Source: Neoroseomonas eburnea
GTDB lineage: Bacteria; Pseudomonadota; Alphaproteobacteria; Acetobacterales; Acetobacteraceae
NCBI RefSeq assembly: GCF_018129005.1
Contig: NZ_JAAEDL010000013.1
Location: 89,384-153,383 of the forward strand
Direction of reading: 5' to 3'
Length of the DNA: 64,000 bases
Within the stretch, counting starts at the first letter, position 1. Each line of letters opens with the position of its first letter. Made by a program: the position numbers and the translations under genes. This document shows, piece after piece, positions 36,887-46,294 of the stretch. The notes beneath the pieces were generated by a model. That model saw nothing but the letters and a program-made list of their open reading frames with translations. It was not told the DNA's origin and did not search any database.

Positions 36887-39800
36887 ATGTCTGAAGCCCC
36901 CGGATACCAAGAGGCCCCTCACATGACCGACTTCTTCGCCCTGCTCGAGAAGCGCCGCGTCGAGGCAGGGCCGCCGCCGCCCGCACCGCCCCGCCACGAT
37001 GCCGGGCCGGCGCCGCTTTCGGGCGAGGCGCTGCGCGCGGCCTACATGGCGAGCCTGGCGCGGACGGGACTGTTCGACGCGGATTTCTACCTCGCCACCT
37101 ATCCCGACATCGCGGCCGCCGGCATCGAGCCCTTCGAGCACTTCTACGACCACGGCTATCGCGAGGGCCGCCGGCCCAACCCGTACTTCGATCCGCTCTG
37201 GTATCTCGGGCAGCATCCGGATGTGGTGGCGGGCGGGCTCAATCCGCTGCTGCACTACGCGCTGCACGGCGATGCGGAGGGACGGAAGCCCGGGCCGCTC
37301 TTCGATCCCGGCTGGTATCGCACACGCTATTCGCTGCCGGCGGGGGAACTCGCGCTGGCGCATTGGCTCAGGCATCGCGCGAGCGGCCGCTACAGCCCGA
37401 TGCCGGAATTCGACGTTGACTACTACCTCGGGCGCAACCCGGACGTGGCGGCGGCCGGTGTCGATCCTTTCGAGCACTTCTGGTGCCAGGGCTACAAGGA
37501 AGGGCGCAATCCGTCCGCGGAATTCGACGTGCGCTTCTACGCGCAACGCTACCTGCGCGGCGATCTCTCGGAGAACCCCTTCGCGCATTGGCTCGCGCAC
37601 CGGAATGAGGCCGGCGTGTACGGGCGCATGCCGGACGACGAGGCGACGGTGCCGCGCGAGGTGCGTCGCTTCACCAGGCCCGGCCCGGATTTCGAGGAGT
37701 TCCGCCCGCTGCCCGCCGATGCGCCGCGGCGGGTGAAGCTGCTCGCCTACTACCTGCCGCAGTTCCACGCCTTCGAGCAGAACGACGCCTGGTGGGGCAG
37801 GGGCTTCACCGAATGGACCAACGTCCCGCGCGGCCTGCCGCGGTTCAAGGGGCATTACCAGCCGCGCGTGCCGCGCGACCTCGGCTTCTACACGCTGCAA
37901 GGCGACGAGACCTTCCGCCGCCAGGTCGAGATGGCCAAGGCCGGCGGCGTCCACGGCTTCGTCTTCTACTGGTACTGGTTCAACGGCACGCGGCTGATGG
38001 AGAAGCCGGTCGAGCGCTTCCTCGCCGATCCGTCGATCGACATGCCCTTCTGCCTGATGTGGGCGAACGAGAACTGGACCCGCCGCTGGGACGGGGCGGA
38101 GAGCGAGGTGCTGATCTCGCAGGACTACCGCCCCGACGACGACGAGCGGATGGTCGCCGAATTCGCACGCCACTTCCGCGATGCCCGCTACATCCGCGTC
38201 GGAGGCCGTCCGGTGCTGATGGTCTATCGCCCGGCGCTGATCCCCGAGACCAAGGCCACCATCGCCCGCTGGCGCCACCTGTTCCGCGAGCAGCATGGCG
38301 AGGACCCGCTGCTGGTCATGGCGCAGGGCTTCGGCGACACCGACCCACGGCCCTACGGGCTCGACGGCGCCATCGAGTTCCCGCCGCACAAGCTGACGCA
38401 AGACCTGCAGCCGATCGCGACCGGGCTCGACATCCTCGACCCGGACTTCACCGGCAAGGTGCACCAGTATGAAAGCGTGGTGCGCGTCTCCCTCGAGGAA
38501 CCGGCGCCGCCCTATCCGCTGATCCGCACCGCCGTGCCGTCCTGGGACAACGACGCGCGGCGGCAGGGCAACGGCCTCGTCATCACCGGCAGCACGCCGG
38601 CGAAGTACGAGGCCTGGCTCGCCGCGCTGATCGAGCACGCCGCGCAGCATCCCTTCCACGGCGAATCCATCGTCTGCGTGAATGCCTGGAACGAGTGGTG
38701 CGAGGGCGCCTATCTCGAGCCCGACCTGCATTTCGGCAGCGCCTACCTGAACGCGACGGGCCGTGCCGTCTCGGGGGCGACGCGGCGCGGACAGGACACG
38801 CCGCCGCGCCTGCTGCTGGTGGGCCATGACGCCTTCCCGGGCGGCGCGCAGCAATTGCTGCTGTCGATCGGCACCACGCTGCGCCGCGCCTTCGGCGTCG
38901 AGATCGAGTTCCTGCTGCTCGGCGGCGGTGCCATGGAGGCGGCCTATCGCCGTGTCGCGCCGACCACCGTGGTGGCGGGGGAGGCGGCACTCGCCGCCCG
39001 CGCCGGCGCGCTGGCGGCGCGCGGCTTCGGCCATGCCATCGTCAACACCACGGCGGCCGGGCATGCGGTCGCGGCGCTGAAATCGGCGGGCGTCAGTTCC
39101 GTGCTCCTGGTACACGAACTCCCTCGGTTGATCCGGGAGAAGCACCTGGCCGATCCCGCGCGCGCCGGCATCGCCGCGGCGCGGCGCGTGGTCTTCCCGG
39201 CGCCCTTCGTCCGGGACGAGGTGCTCGGCCTGCTCGGCCTGCCGGAGGACGAGCGCGTCCTGCTGCGGCATCAGGGGATCTACAAGAACCTCGCCGCCGC
39301 ACCGGGCGCGGAGGCGGCGATCCGCGCCGAACTCGGCATGGCGCCGGAGGACCGGCTCGTCCTCGGCATGGGCTATGCCGACATGCGCAAGGGCTTCGAC
39401 CTCTTTCTCCAGCTCTGGCGCCTGCTGCGCTGGCGCGGGCGGCGGCGGGTGCATCTCTGCTGGCTCGGCGCCATGGATCCGGGCATGCAGGGCTGGCTCG
39501 CCGAGGAGATCGCCGCGGCCAGGGCGACCGGCACCTTCCATATGCCGGGGCACCGGGAGGATGTCGGCGCCTTCCTGCGCGCGGCGGACGCCTATGCGCT
39601 GACCTCGCGGGAGGACCCGTTCCCCTCCGTCGCCCTGGAGGCGCTGGCGAGCGGTGTCGGCGTCGTCGCCTTCGAGCGCAGCGGCGGCGTGCCGGATCTG
39701 CTGTCCGAGACCGGGGTGGGCGCCGTGGTGCCCTATGGCGACGTGACGGCGATGGCCGAGGCTCTCGCCACCATGGTGCGGGGAGAGCGCGACGATCCCG

Positions 39801-40804
39801 GGCATCGGCGCGACGCCGCGACCCGCCAGCGCCTGGCCGCCTCGCGCTTCGGTTGGCGGCCCTATGTGCGGGACCTGCTGCATCTCGCGGTGCCGGACCT
39901 GCCTTCGGTCTCCGTCGCGGTGCCGAACTACAACTATGCGCGCTTCATGCCGGAACGGCTGGGCTCCGTCTTCCGTCAGAGCCTGCCGGTGCGGGAGGTG
40001 ATCGTCCTCGACGACTGCTCGACGGATGACAGCCTGCAGGTCATCCCAGCGGTCGCCGCGCGGCACGGCCGTGACACCAGGTTCGAGCCGAACACGGTCA
40101 ATTCCGGCTCGGTCTTCGCGCAGTGGCGCAAGGCCGCGAGCCTCGCGCAGGGCGAATTCCTCTGGATCGCGGAAGCGGACGACCTCTCCGACCCCGACTT
40201 CCTGCTGCGCGCGGTGTCGCAGCTGAAGTCGGACCCGGCGATCCGCTTCGCCTTCACCGACAGCAGCACCATCCATGCCGACGGCACGCCGATGTGGCCG
40301 GACTACAAGCAGTACTACGCGACGCTGGAGCCCGGCGCGCTGGCGCGGTCCGAGGTGTTCGAGGCAGCGGACTTCGTCCGCCGCTTCCTCGCGGTGAAGA
40401 ACCTGATCCTCAACGTCAGCGCCGTGGTCTGGCGACGCGGCGCCCTGCTGGAGGCGCTGGAACAATGCGGGGATGCGCTCGCCGGCTTCCGCATGGCGGG
40501 CGACTGGCGGCTGTACCTGCAGGCGCTCGCGGCCCCTGGTGCGCGCGTCGCCTATGAGGCGGCGCCGCTCAATGTCCACCGCCGCCATGCGCAGAGCGTG
40601 ACGCATGCGCTCGATGCCGGGCGGCATGTCGAGGAGATCGCCCGCTGCCACGCCTTCGCGCGCGAGGCCTTCGCCGAGGCCGCGCGCGCCGCGGCGGCGC
40701 AGCAATCCTATCTGGCGGAGGTCGCGGCCCAGCTCGGGCTGGCGCCGGCTTCCCCCGCCGGCAAGCGGCGGCGCACGCGCCGCAGCAAGAGCCGCGCGGT
40801 CTGA
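36887..40804 (+). CDS. Multidomain glycan enzyme: PDV repeats, WbsX domain, GT4 and GT2
   Basis: A 1305-residue protein. Residues 66-250 hold about five repeats of the DxxYYLxxNPDVAAAGxxPxxH type with xxGxxEGRxP ends. Residues about 282-622 are a WbsX (glycosyltransferase 99-like) domain (LLAYYLPQFHAFEQNDAWWG through NAWNEWCEGAYLEPD). Residues about 640-990 are a GT4 domain (LLLVGHDAFPGGAQ, then ALTSREDPFPSVALEALASG). Residues about 1006-1260 are a GT2 domain (SVSVAVPNYNYARFM, VLDDCSTDDS). The C-terminus is very basic (KRRRTRRSKSRA). An ATG twelve codons in is a possible start. It may assemble several sugars in one pass. Confidence 0.9.
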   Translation: MSEAPGYQEAPHMTDFFALLEKRRVEAGPPPPAPPRHDAGPAPLSGEALRAAYMASLARTGLFDADFYLATYPDIAAAGIEPFEHFYDHGYREGRRPNPYFDPLWYLGQHPDVVAGGLNPLLHYALHGDAEGRKPGPLFDPGWYRTRYSLPAGELALAHWLRHRASGRYSPMPEFDVDYYLGRNPDVAAAGVDPFEHFWCQGYKEGRNPSAEFDVRFYAQRYLRGDLSENPFAHWLAHRNEAGVYGRMPDDEATVPREVRRFTRPGPDFEEFRPLPADAPRRVKLLAYYLPQFHAFEQNDAWWGRGFTEWTNVPRGLPRFKGHYQPRVPRDLGFYTLQGDETFRRQVEMAKAGGVHGFVFYWYWFNGTRLMEKPVERFLADPSIDMPFCLMWANENWTRRWDGAESEVLISQDYRPDDDERMVAEFARHFRDARYIRVGGRPVLMVYRPALIPETKATIARWRHLFREQHGEDPLLVMAQGFGDTDPRPYGLDGAIEFPPHKLTQDLQPIATGLDILDPDFTGKVHQYESVVRVSLEEPAPPYPLIRTAVPSWDNDARRQGNGLVITGSTPAKYEAWLAALIEHAAQHPFHGESIVCVNAWNEWCEGAYLEPDLHFGSAYLNATGRAVSGATRRGQDTPPRLLLVGHDAFPGGAQQLLLSIGTTLRRAFGVEIEFLLLGGGAMEAAYRRVAPTTVVAGEAALAARAGALAARGFGHAIVNTTAAGHAVAALKSAGVSSVLLVHELPRLIREKHLADPARAGIAAARRVVFPAPFVRDEVLGLLGLPEDERVLLRHQGIYKNLAAAPGAEAAIRAELGMAPEDRLVLGMGYADMRKGFDLFLQLWRLLRWRGRRRVHLCWLGAMDPGMQGWLAEEIAAARATGTFHMPGHREDVGAFLRAADAYALTSREDPFPSVALEALASGVGVVAFERSGGVPDLLSETGVGAVVPYGDVTAMAEALATMVRGERDDPGHRRDAATRQRLAASRFGWRPYVRDLLHLAVPDLPSVSVAVPNYNYARFMPERLGSVFRQSLPVREVIVLDDCSTDDSLQVIPAVAARHGRDTRFEPNTVNSGSVFAQWRKAASLAQGEFLWIAEADDLSDPDFLLRAVSQLKSDPAIRFAFTDSSTIHADGTPMWPDYKQYYATLEPGALARSEVFEAADFVRRFLAVKNLILNVSAVVWRRGALLEALEQCGDALAGFRMAGDWRLYLQALAAPGARVAYEAAPLNVHRRHAQSVTHALDAGRHVEEIARCHAFAREAFAEAARAAAAQQSYLAEVAAQLGLAPASPAGKRRRTRRSKSRAV

Positions 40805-40851
40805 CGCGGCCATCACCATCAACACCCACCGCCAACCCAGGAGCCACGACC

Positions 40852-41295
40852 ATGTACATCCCGCCCTATGACGCCGTCCTCCGCAGCATCGGCACCTCCC
40901 GCGAGGAGCTGAAGGGCGAGCAGGCCGTGACGGTGCCGCTGAGCCTCTTCCGCTTCCTGCTGCAGATCGCGGTCGCCAACGGCGACTTCAACGAGGCCGG
41001 ATACCTTGCCGCCAACCCCGACGTCGCCACGGCGGTGAAGTCCGGCGCGATCGAGAATGCGCGCCTGCACTACATCGGCTTCGGCTACTTTGAAGGCCGC
41101 CAGGGCGGCACGCCGGATGTCGACGAGCGCTGGTACCTCCGCTCCTACCCCGACGTGGAAGCGGCGGTGAAGGCGGGCAAGCTCGCCTCCGGCCGCGAGC
41201 ATTTCAGCATGATCGGCGCGGCCGAGTGGCGCAGCCCGAGCCCCCGCTACGAGGCCGATACGCAGCAGTGGAAGCGTGCACTCGAGGCCGCCTGA
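40852..41295 (+). CDS. Small protein with the same PDV/EGR repeats
   Basis: A 147-residue protein. Residues 45-85 (FNEAGYLAANPDVATAVKSG, then HYIGFGYFEGRQ) and 92-125 (YLRSYPDVEAAVKAGKL, then GREHFSMIGAAEWR) are two units of the repeat found at the N-terminus of the upstream multidomain glycosyltransferase. Similar repeats occur in RTX and glycan-associated proteins of alphaproteobacteria. There is no signal peptide. It may be a scaffold that docks on the enzyme, or an exported substrate. The family is not named with certainty. Confidence 0.75.
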   Translation: MYIPPYDAVLRSIGTSREELKGEQAVTVPLSLFRFLLQIAVANGDFNEAGYLAANPDVATAVKSGAIENARLHYIGFGYFEGRQGGTPDVDERWYLRSYPDVEAAVKAGKLASGREHFSMIGAAEWRSPSPRYEADTQQWKRALEAA

Positions 41296-41306
41296 CACGG
41301 CGAGCC

Positions 41307-41334
41307 GGCCGGGGCGGCATCGCACGCCCCGGCC
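41307..41334. terminator. Strong GC hairpin after the small repeat protein gene
   Basis: GGCCGGGGCG (41307-41316) and CGCCCCGGCC (41325-41334) form a perfect 10-base-pair stem around an 8-base loop, 12 bases after the stop codon. No T-tract follows, so it may be an attenuator or mRNA stabiliser rather than a simple intrinsic terminator. It separates the secretion/glycosyltransferase genes from the pyruvyl transferase pair. Confidence 0.55.
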
Positions 41335-41376
41335 ATCGCCGCCCCGCAGCACGACGCGAACCGGGAGGAAGACCCC

Positions 41377-42573
41377 ATGACCCATCCTGACATGCCGGCG
41401 CTGTTCCGCATCTCGGCGCCCGGCAAGCGCGTCTGCTTCTGGGGGGCGCCGGCGCATGTCCCGCCCTTCCGCAGCCTGGCCGAGGGGCTGGAGGCGACCG
41501 GCGCGAATACCGGCAACCTCTTCATCGGCCACGGCCTGTTCCACGGCACCGACTGCGCGCACAAGGCCTTCCACCCGGGCTTCGGCGCCATCCCGGCGGA
41601 ACGGCTGCACGAGCATTTCGACATGCTCTTCGTGCCGGCCTCCAATTTCGTGGGCAATGGCGTCGATCTCACCGCCCATGCGGAGTATTTCGCGCGGACG
41701 AAGCTGCCGATCTTCTGCTTCGGCCTCGGCTCGCAGCTGCGGCCGGGGGAGGCGCCCGCGCTCAAGCCCGGCACGGAGGCGTTCCTGCGCCTGATGGCCG
41801 AACGCGGCGGCTCGATCGGCGTGCGCGGCGCCTTCACGGCGGAAGTGCTGTGGGACATGGGCATCCGCAACACCAGCATCGTCGGCTGCCCCTCCTTGCT
41901 CGGACTGCGGACGACGACGCTCGAGCGGCTCGCCGCCGCCACGCCGTCGCGCGGGCGGATGGCGGTCAATTTCTCGAACAACGTGCGGCGCCATGCGCTG
42001 CACCCGGAGGCGATGCGCGCCTGCGAGAACGCCCTGCTCCAGCGCCTGCTGGGCGAGAACGCCTACTACGTGCTGCAGAACGAGCAGCCCGAGATGGAGT
42101 TCCTCGCGGCGATGGCCGAAGGCCGGGCGGACCGCGCCTCCGCCGCCGCACGCAGCATCGCCGAACTGTTCGACGTCTCCGCGACGCGCGAGGATTTCCG
42201 CAGCTTCGTCGAGCGCCGCATCCGCGTCTTCTTCTCGGTCGAGGACTGGGTCGGCTGCATGGCGACGATGGACGTCTCGATCGGCTCGCGCTTCCATGGC
42301 AATGTCGCCGCGCTGCTGGCCGGGACGCCGGCGCTGTTCCTGGTGCACGACATGCGCACCCGGGAACTCTGCGAGCTGCTGCGCGTGCCGCATGTGATGC
42401 TCGACCGCCCCCTGCCGGCGGAGGAGATCCTCGAGCGCGCCGCGGAGGTGGACTACGGGCCGTTCCTGGCGCAGTTCCGCCGGCTCGGCATCGAGTGGCG
42501 GCTCTTCCTCGAACGCAACGGGCTCGGCCTCGGCTTCCACCAGATGGAGGTTCCGCAGCAGGTCGCGGCGTGA
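41377..42573 (+). CDS. Polysaccharide pyruvyl transferase family protein
   Basis: The 398-residue protein has an N-terminal GKRVCFWGAPAHVPPFRSL segment, LFVPASNFVG and the central GSIGVRGAFTAEVLWDMGIR and SIVGCPSLLGL motifs. A C-terminal MATMDVSIGSRFHGNVAALLAGTPAL block follows. These fit the PS_pyruv_trans family, in which the SRFHG..AAL motif is diagnostic. It probably adds ketal pyruvate to sugars, giving negatively charged surface glycans such as S-layer-binding polymers. It overlaps the next gene by GTGA. Confidence 0.88.
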   Translation: MTHPDMPALFRISAPGKRVCFWGAPAHVPPFRSLAEGLEATGANTGNLFIGHGLFHGTDCAHKAFHPGFGAIPAERLHEHFDMLFVPASNFVGNGVDLTAHAEYFARTKLPIFCFGLGSQLRPGEAPALKPGTEAFLRLMAERGGSIGVRGAFTAEVLWDMGIRNTSIVGCPSLLGLRTTTLERLAAATPSRGRMAVNFSNNVRRHALHPEAMRACENALLQRLLGENAYYVLQNEQPEMEFLAAMAEGRADRASAAARSIAELFDVSATREDFRSFVERRIRVFFSVEDWVGCMATMDVSIGSRFHGNVAALLAGTPALFLVHDMRTRELCELLRVPHVMLDRPLPAEEILERAAEVDYGPFLAQFRRLGIEWRLFLERNGLGLGFHQMEVPQQVAA

Positions 42574-43673
42574 CCTCCATTCTGCGCCGCAGGGCGCTGC
42601 TGACCGGGGCGGCGGCGGGGCTCCTGGCACCGCGCGCGACCCGCGCGGCGGCGGAAGTGCCGGTCGGCGCGATCCGCTGGGATGCCTGGCAGGTGCCGGG
42701 CAGCGCCGAGACGCGCGCCGTGGAGCGCAGCCTTTCGCCGCCCGAGTACCGTGCGCGGCTGCCCTTCTTCGCGGAACTCGCCCCCGACGGCACGCCACAC
42801 ATCGATGGCGGAAGGCAGGAGGTGATGGACCGCGAGATCGCCCTCGCGCGCCGCGCCGGCCTCGGCTTCTTCGCCTTCGTCGCCTATCCGGAAGGCAGCG
42901 CGATGGGACGGGGGCTCGACCTCTTCCTCGCGAGCCGGGCGCGTGAGGGCTTCCGCTTCTGCCTGGTCTGCGAGTTGCGGAACTGGGGCACGGCGGAGCG
43001 GCCCGCGGCCATCCTCCGCCGCCACGCCGCGCTGATGCGCCACCCGGACCATCTGCGCCTCGGCGGGCGGCCGGTCTATTTCCTCGGCTTCATCACGCCT
43101 GAACTGGTCGAGCAGCGCTGGGGCGGGATCGACGGGCTTGCGGCGCAGGTCCGCAGCTTCCGGGCCGGGGCGCGGGAGGAAGCGGGGGCCGATCCCCTGC
43201 TGGTGCTGATGGTGCGCCGTTCGCTCGCGGGCCTGGCGCGACGCCTCGGCGCGGATGCGCTCGGCGCCTACACCCATGCGGATGGCGAGGCGCGCGGTGC
43301 GTCCTACGCCGCGCTCGCGGCGCTGGCGGAGGCGCGATGGCGGGAGCAGGCGGCGACCGGGTTGCGGGTCCTGCCGACCGCCATGGCGGGGTGGGACCGG
43401 CGGCCGCGCGTCGCCAACCCCGTGCCGTGGGAGGCCTGGCAGCGTCCCGGCGCGGGGCTGGACCGCCACTATCTGCCGGGCAGCGCGGAGGAGATCGCCG
43501 CCCATGTCGCGCGCTGCCGCGACTGGGCGGCGCGGAGCCCGGCCTCGGCCGGCGCCTGCCTCGTCTATGCGTGGAACGAGAATGACGAGGGCGGCTGGCT
43601 GGTGCCGACCCTGCCCTTCGACGATGCGCGTATCGAGGCGCTGGCCCGCCGCCTGTCGAGAGGAACTCCATAG
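42570..43673 (+). CDS. Exported WbsX/GH99-like glycan enzyme
   Basis: A 367-residue precursor starting GTG, with a twin-arginine-like signal (ILRRRALLTGAAAGLLAPRA). The mature protein resembles the WbsX/GH99-like TIM barrel of the large upstream enzyme: IRWDAWQVPG, DREIALARRAGLGFFAFVAY and the C-terminal YAWNENDEGGWLVPT, which matches the NAWNEW.EGAYLEPD motif. As an exported relative it may trim or transfer the glycan in the periplasm. The catalytic activity is not established by sequence. Confidence 0.78.
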   Translation: MTSILRRRALLTGAAAGLLAPRATRAAAEVPVGAIRWDAWQVPGSAETRAVERSLSPPEYRARLPFFAELAPDGTPHIDGGRQEVMDREIALARRAGLGFFAFVAYPEGSAMGRGLDLFLASRAREGFRFCLVCELRNWGTAERPAAILRRHAALMRHPDHLRLGGRPVYFLGFITPELVEQRWGGIDGLAAQVRSFRAGAREEAGADPLLVLMVRRSLAGLARRLGADALGAYTHADGEARGASYAALAALAEARWREQAATGLRVLPTAMAGWDRRPRVANPVPWEAWQRPGAGLDRHYLPGSAEEIAAHVARCRDWAARSPASAGACLVYAWNENDEGGWLVPTLPFDDARIEALARRLSRGTP

Positions 43674-44098
43674 GCCCGGAAACCCGGCGATTCGGGGGGC
43701 TCGTGCGCCTCGCGGGCAGGGGGCAGGTTGCGGCGGGGCTACGGCGCCGCGGCACGGCAGGCGTGCCGGAATGCCGTGGCCATCCCCGGGTCACGGCCGC
43801 CGCGCGGATTCGCGACGCTCCGAGGCGCGTGCAGCCGGATCGGCTCCCCGTCATCGGGCTGTCATTGCTGCCGGGGTATCTTCGTAGGATCGGCGTGCCG
43901 GTCATCCTTGCATGCCGCCCGGACCTGGAAAGCCACTCCGGCGGGCAGTGGCTTCGGCACGGGACCGGGCTGTGCAAGGCTTCAGGGACACGCCGCCGCA
44001 AATGCTGCGAGAAGCGGAGCGGGCGGTGGCTTCCGTGGTCCTGCCCAGGGCAGTATGTTTCCCGACCGTGCAGATCGGGCGGGACGGAGGCGAAGCCA
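43674..44098. other. Intergenic region before vgrG, no gene seen
   Basis: About 425 bases separate the glycan locus from the vgrG island. The vgrG frame is open back to 43703, but the translated sequence there has no VgrG similarity and its composition is unlike the gene. I looked for a sigma-54 promoter and found only a poorly spaced candidate. The region probably carries the promoter of the island. Confidence 0.5.
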
Positions 44099-46294
44099 GT
44101 GAACTACGACCAGACCAACCGCATCCTCGCGATCAACACGAAGCTCGGGACGGACAAGGCCGTCCTCACCGAACTCGAGGGTGACGACGCGATCTCGAAG
44201 CCCTTCCTGTTCAGGATCAAGTTCGCGACCGAGGAGCCGGCCGACAAGGTCAAGGCTCTGCTCGGCACCGAGGTGACGCTGTGGTTCGGCCGCCCGGGCG
44301 ATACCGAAGGCGGCCCGACCGGGCTCGAACGTCGTCCGCTGCATGGCCATTTCAGCCGCCTCACGCGCGGCTTCGCGCAGCGCGGCGACGCCACGGAGTG
44401 GCGGGCGGAGGTCGTGCCGGCGCTGTGGTTCCTCTCGCGCACGAGCGATTGCCGCATCTTCCAGCAGAAATCCGTGCCGGACATCGTCAGCGAGGTGCTG
44501 CGGCTGCACGGCGTCACCAACTTTCAGATGAAGGTGACGGGGCAGCACGACCCGCTCGAATACTGCGTCCAGTACCGCGAGACGGCGCTCGACTTCATCT
44601 CCCGCCTGATGGAGCAGAGCGGCATCTTCTTCTGGCACGAGCACCAGATGAGCCGGCACACGCTGGTCATGGCCGATGCCAACGGCTCGACCTTCCAGGC
44701 GCCCTTTGCCATCGACCTGCCGGTCACCGGCCGTCAGGATTCGAGCGGAATCCGGCGGCTCGACGAGGAATTCGCCGTCCGCTCGGGCAAGTGGACGCTG
44801 CGCGACTTCAACTTCGAGACACCGACCAACAACCTCGAGGTGGAAGAACCGACGCAGATCAACGTCGAGCAGATGAAGTCGCGCGAGCGCTACGACTATC
44901 CCGGTCTCTACCCCGACAAGGGCCTCGGCAGGCAGGCCGCGCGGCTCGAGATCGAGCGCGAGGAGGCCTTCTACCAGCAGCGCCACGGCGAGAGCGGCAT
45001 CGCCGGCTTCGACGCCGGCATGCGCGTGAAGATCGAGGGCATCGACGACCCCGAGGTGCTGATCACCGAGGTGCATCACCGCGCCGAGGACTACAGCCAC
45101 TGGACCAGGCAGGCCTGGGGCCGCCGCGAGCCGGTCGAGCCTTCCTACGACAACACCTTCGTCTGCATCCCGAAGCGCGTGCCCTTCCGGCCCGAACGGG
45201 TGACTCCGAAGCCCTTCGTGCACGGGCCGCAGACGGCGATCGTCGTCGGCACGGCGGGCGAGGAGATCGACACCGACGAATATGGGCGTGTGAAGGTGCA
45301 GTTCCACTGGGACCGGCTGGGTCAGAAGAACGAGAAGTCGTCCTGCTGGATCCGCGTCTCCCAGGGCTGGGCGGGGCAGGGTTGGGGCCAGATCCACATC
45401 CCGCGCATCGGGCATGAGGTGATCGTCGACTTCCTGGAAGGCGACCCCGACCGGCCGATCATCACCGGCCGCGTCTACAATGCCGACAACCAGGTGCCCT
45501 ACGGCCTGCCGGGGAACAAGACGCAGTCGGGCATCAAGACCAATTCCTCCAAGGGTGGCGGCGGATCGAACGAGTACCGCTTCGAGGACAAGAAGGGCTC
45601 GGAGCAGATCTACATCCACGCCGAGAAGGACTACGACACCGAGATCGAGAACAACGAGACGCGCAAGGTCGGCCTGAAGGGCACCGGCGACCGCACCACC
45701 ACGATCAAGAACAACGAGACGCTCACCGTCGGCAACGACAAGAACACGACGGTCAACGGCCACTTCACCGAGCTCGTCCAGAAGACCGAGTTCCGCGCCG
45801 TGAACGGCGACGTGACCGAGACCTTCATGGCCAACGAGACGCGCACCATCGCCGGTTCGATGACGGAGACGATCGGCGGCAGCGTGGCGCAGACCATCGG
45901 CGCGTCCTTCGTCCAGACCGTCGGCGCCTCCGTCGCCCAGACCGTCGGGGCCTCGATCGCGCAGACCGCCGGCGTGTCCATCGCGGTCACGGCGGGCGCG
46001 TCCATCACGCTCACCGCGCCCTCGATCAAGCAGATCGGACCGAGCTGGTTCAAGACCGGCATCCAGACGGGCGACGCCTACGTGGTCAAGCTCAGCAACG
46101 CGGCGATGAAGACCGACGTCTCGGGCGTCTCGATCGGCATCGTCGCCGGGCTCAAGTTCGACGTCGCCGGCATCAAGATGGACAATTTCGGCCTGTCCAT
46201 CAAAACCGGCGGCATCGAGATCAAGAACAAGGCGCTCGGCGTGCGCAGCAAGGCCTTCGAGACCAAGCGCGGCCTCAAGCTCTACTCCGCGTGA
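44099..46294 (+). CDS. vgrG: Type VI secretion spike protein VgrG (TssI)
   Basis: A 731-residue protein starting at GTG with GGAGG upstream. It has the gp27-like part (DAISKPFLFRIKFATEEPA through QYRETALDFISRLMEQSGIF), the gp5 OB-fold (GEEIDTDEYGRVKVQFHWDR, then SCWIRVSQGWAGQGWGQIHI and GHEVIVDFLEGDPDRPIITG) and a triple-helix needle with repeated NNET and TVGASVAQ units (about 510-640). No enzymatic C-terminal extension is evident; the last 90 residues remain needle-like. It overlaps the next gene by GTGA and heads an operon of cargo or adaptor genes. Confidence 0.95.
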   Translation: MNYDQTNRILAINTKLGTDKAVLTELEGDDAISKPFLFRIKFATEEPADKVKALLGTEVTLWFGRPGDTEGGPTGLERRPLHGHFSRLTRGFAQRGDATEWRAEVVPALWFLSRTSDCRIFQQKSVPDIVSEVLRLHGVTNFQMKVTGQHDPLEYCVQYRETALDFISRLMEQSGIFFWHEHQMSRHTLVMADANGSTFQAPFAIDLPVTGRQDSSGIRRLDEEFAVRSGKWTLRDFNFETPTNNLEVEEPTQINVEQMKSRERYDYPGLYPDKGLGRQAARLEIEREEAFYQQRHGESGIAGFDAGMRVKIEGIDDPEVLITEVHHRAEDYSHWTRQAWGRREPVEPSYDNTFVCIPKRVPFRPERVTPKPFVHGPQTAIVVGTAGEEIDTDEYGRVKVQFHWDRLGQKNEKSSCWIRVSQGWAGQGWGQIHIPRIGHEVIVDFLEGDPDRPIITGRVYNADNQVPYGLPGNKTQSGIKTNSSKGGGGSNEYRFEDKKGSEQIYIHAEKDYDTEIENNETRKVGLKGTGDRTTTIKNNETLTVGNDKNTTVNGHFTELVQKTEFRAVNGDVTETFMANETRTIAGSMTETIGGSVAQTIGASFVQTVGASVAQTVGASIAQTAGVSIAVTAGASITLTAPSIKQIGPSWFKTGIQTGDAYVVKLSNAAMKTDVSGVSIGIVAGLKFDVAGIKMDNFGLSIKTGGIEIKNKALGVRSKAFETKRGLKLYSA

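Noticed and set aside
35264..40825. Very long open frame (about 1850 codons) on the minus strand, opposite the HlyD and glycosyltransferase genes
   Set aside because: High GC makes antisense frames open. The translation is low complexity (rich in Arg, His, Gly, Leu), has no domain, and the plus-strand genes there have clear families.
43930..43990. Sigma-54 promoter before vgrG (GGCACGGGACCGGGCTGTGC)
   Set aside because: The spacing between the GG and GC elements does not fit the -24/-12 rule.
43703..44098. Upstream extension of the vgrG reading frame (132 codons)
   Set aside because: No VgrG similarity in the extension and a good GGAGG with GTG start at 44099; family members start at this point.
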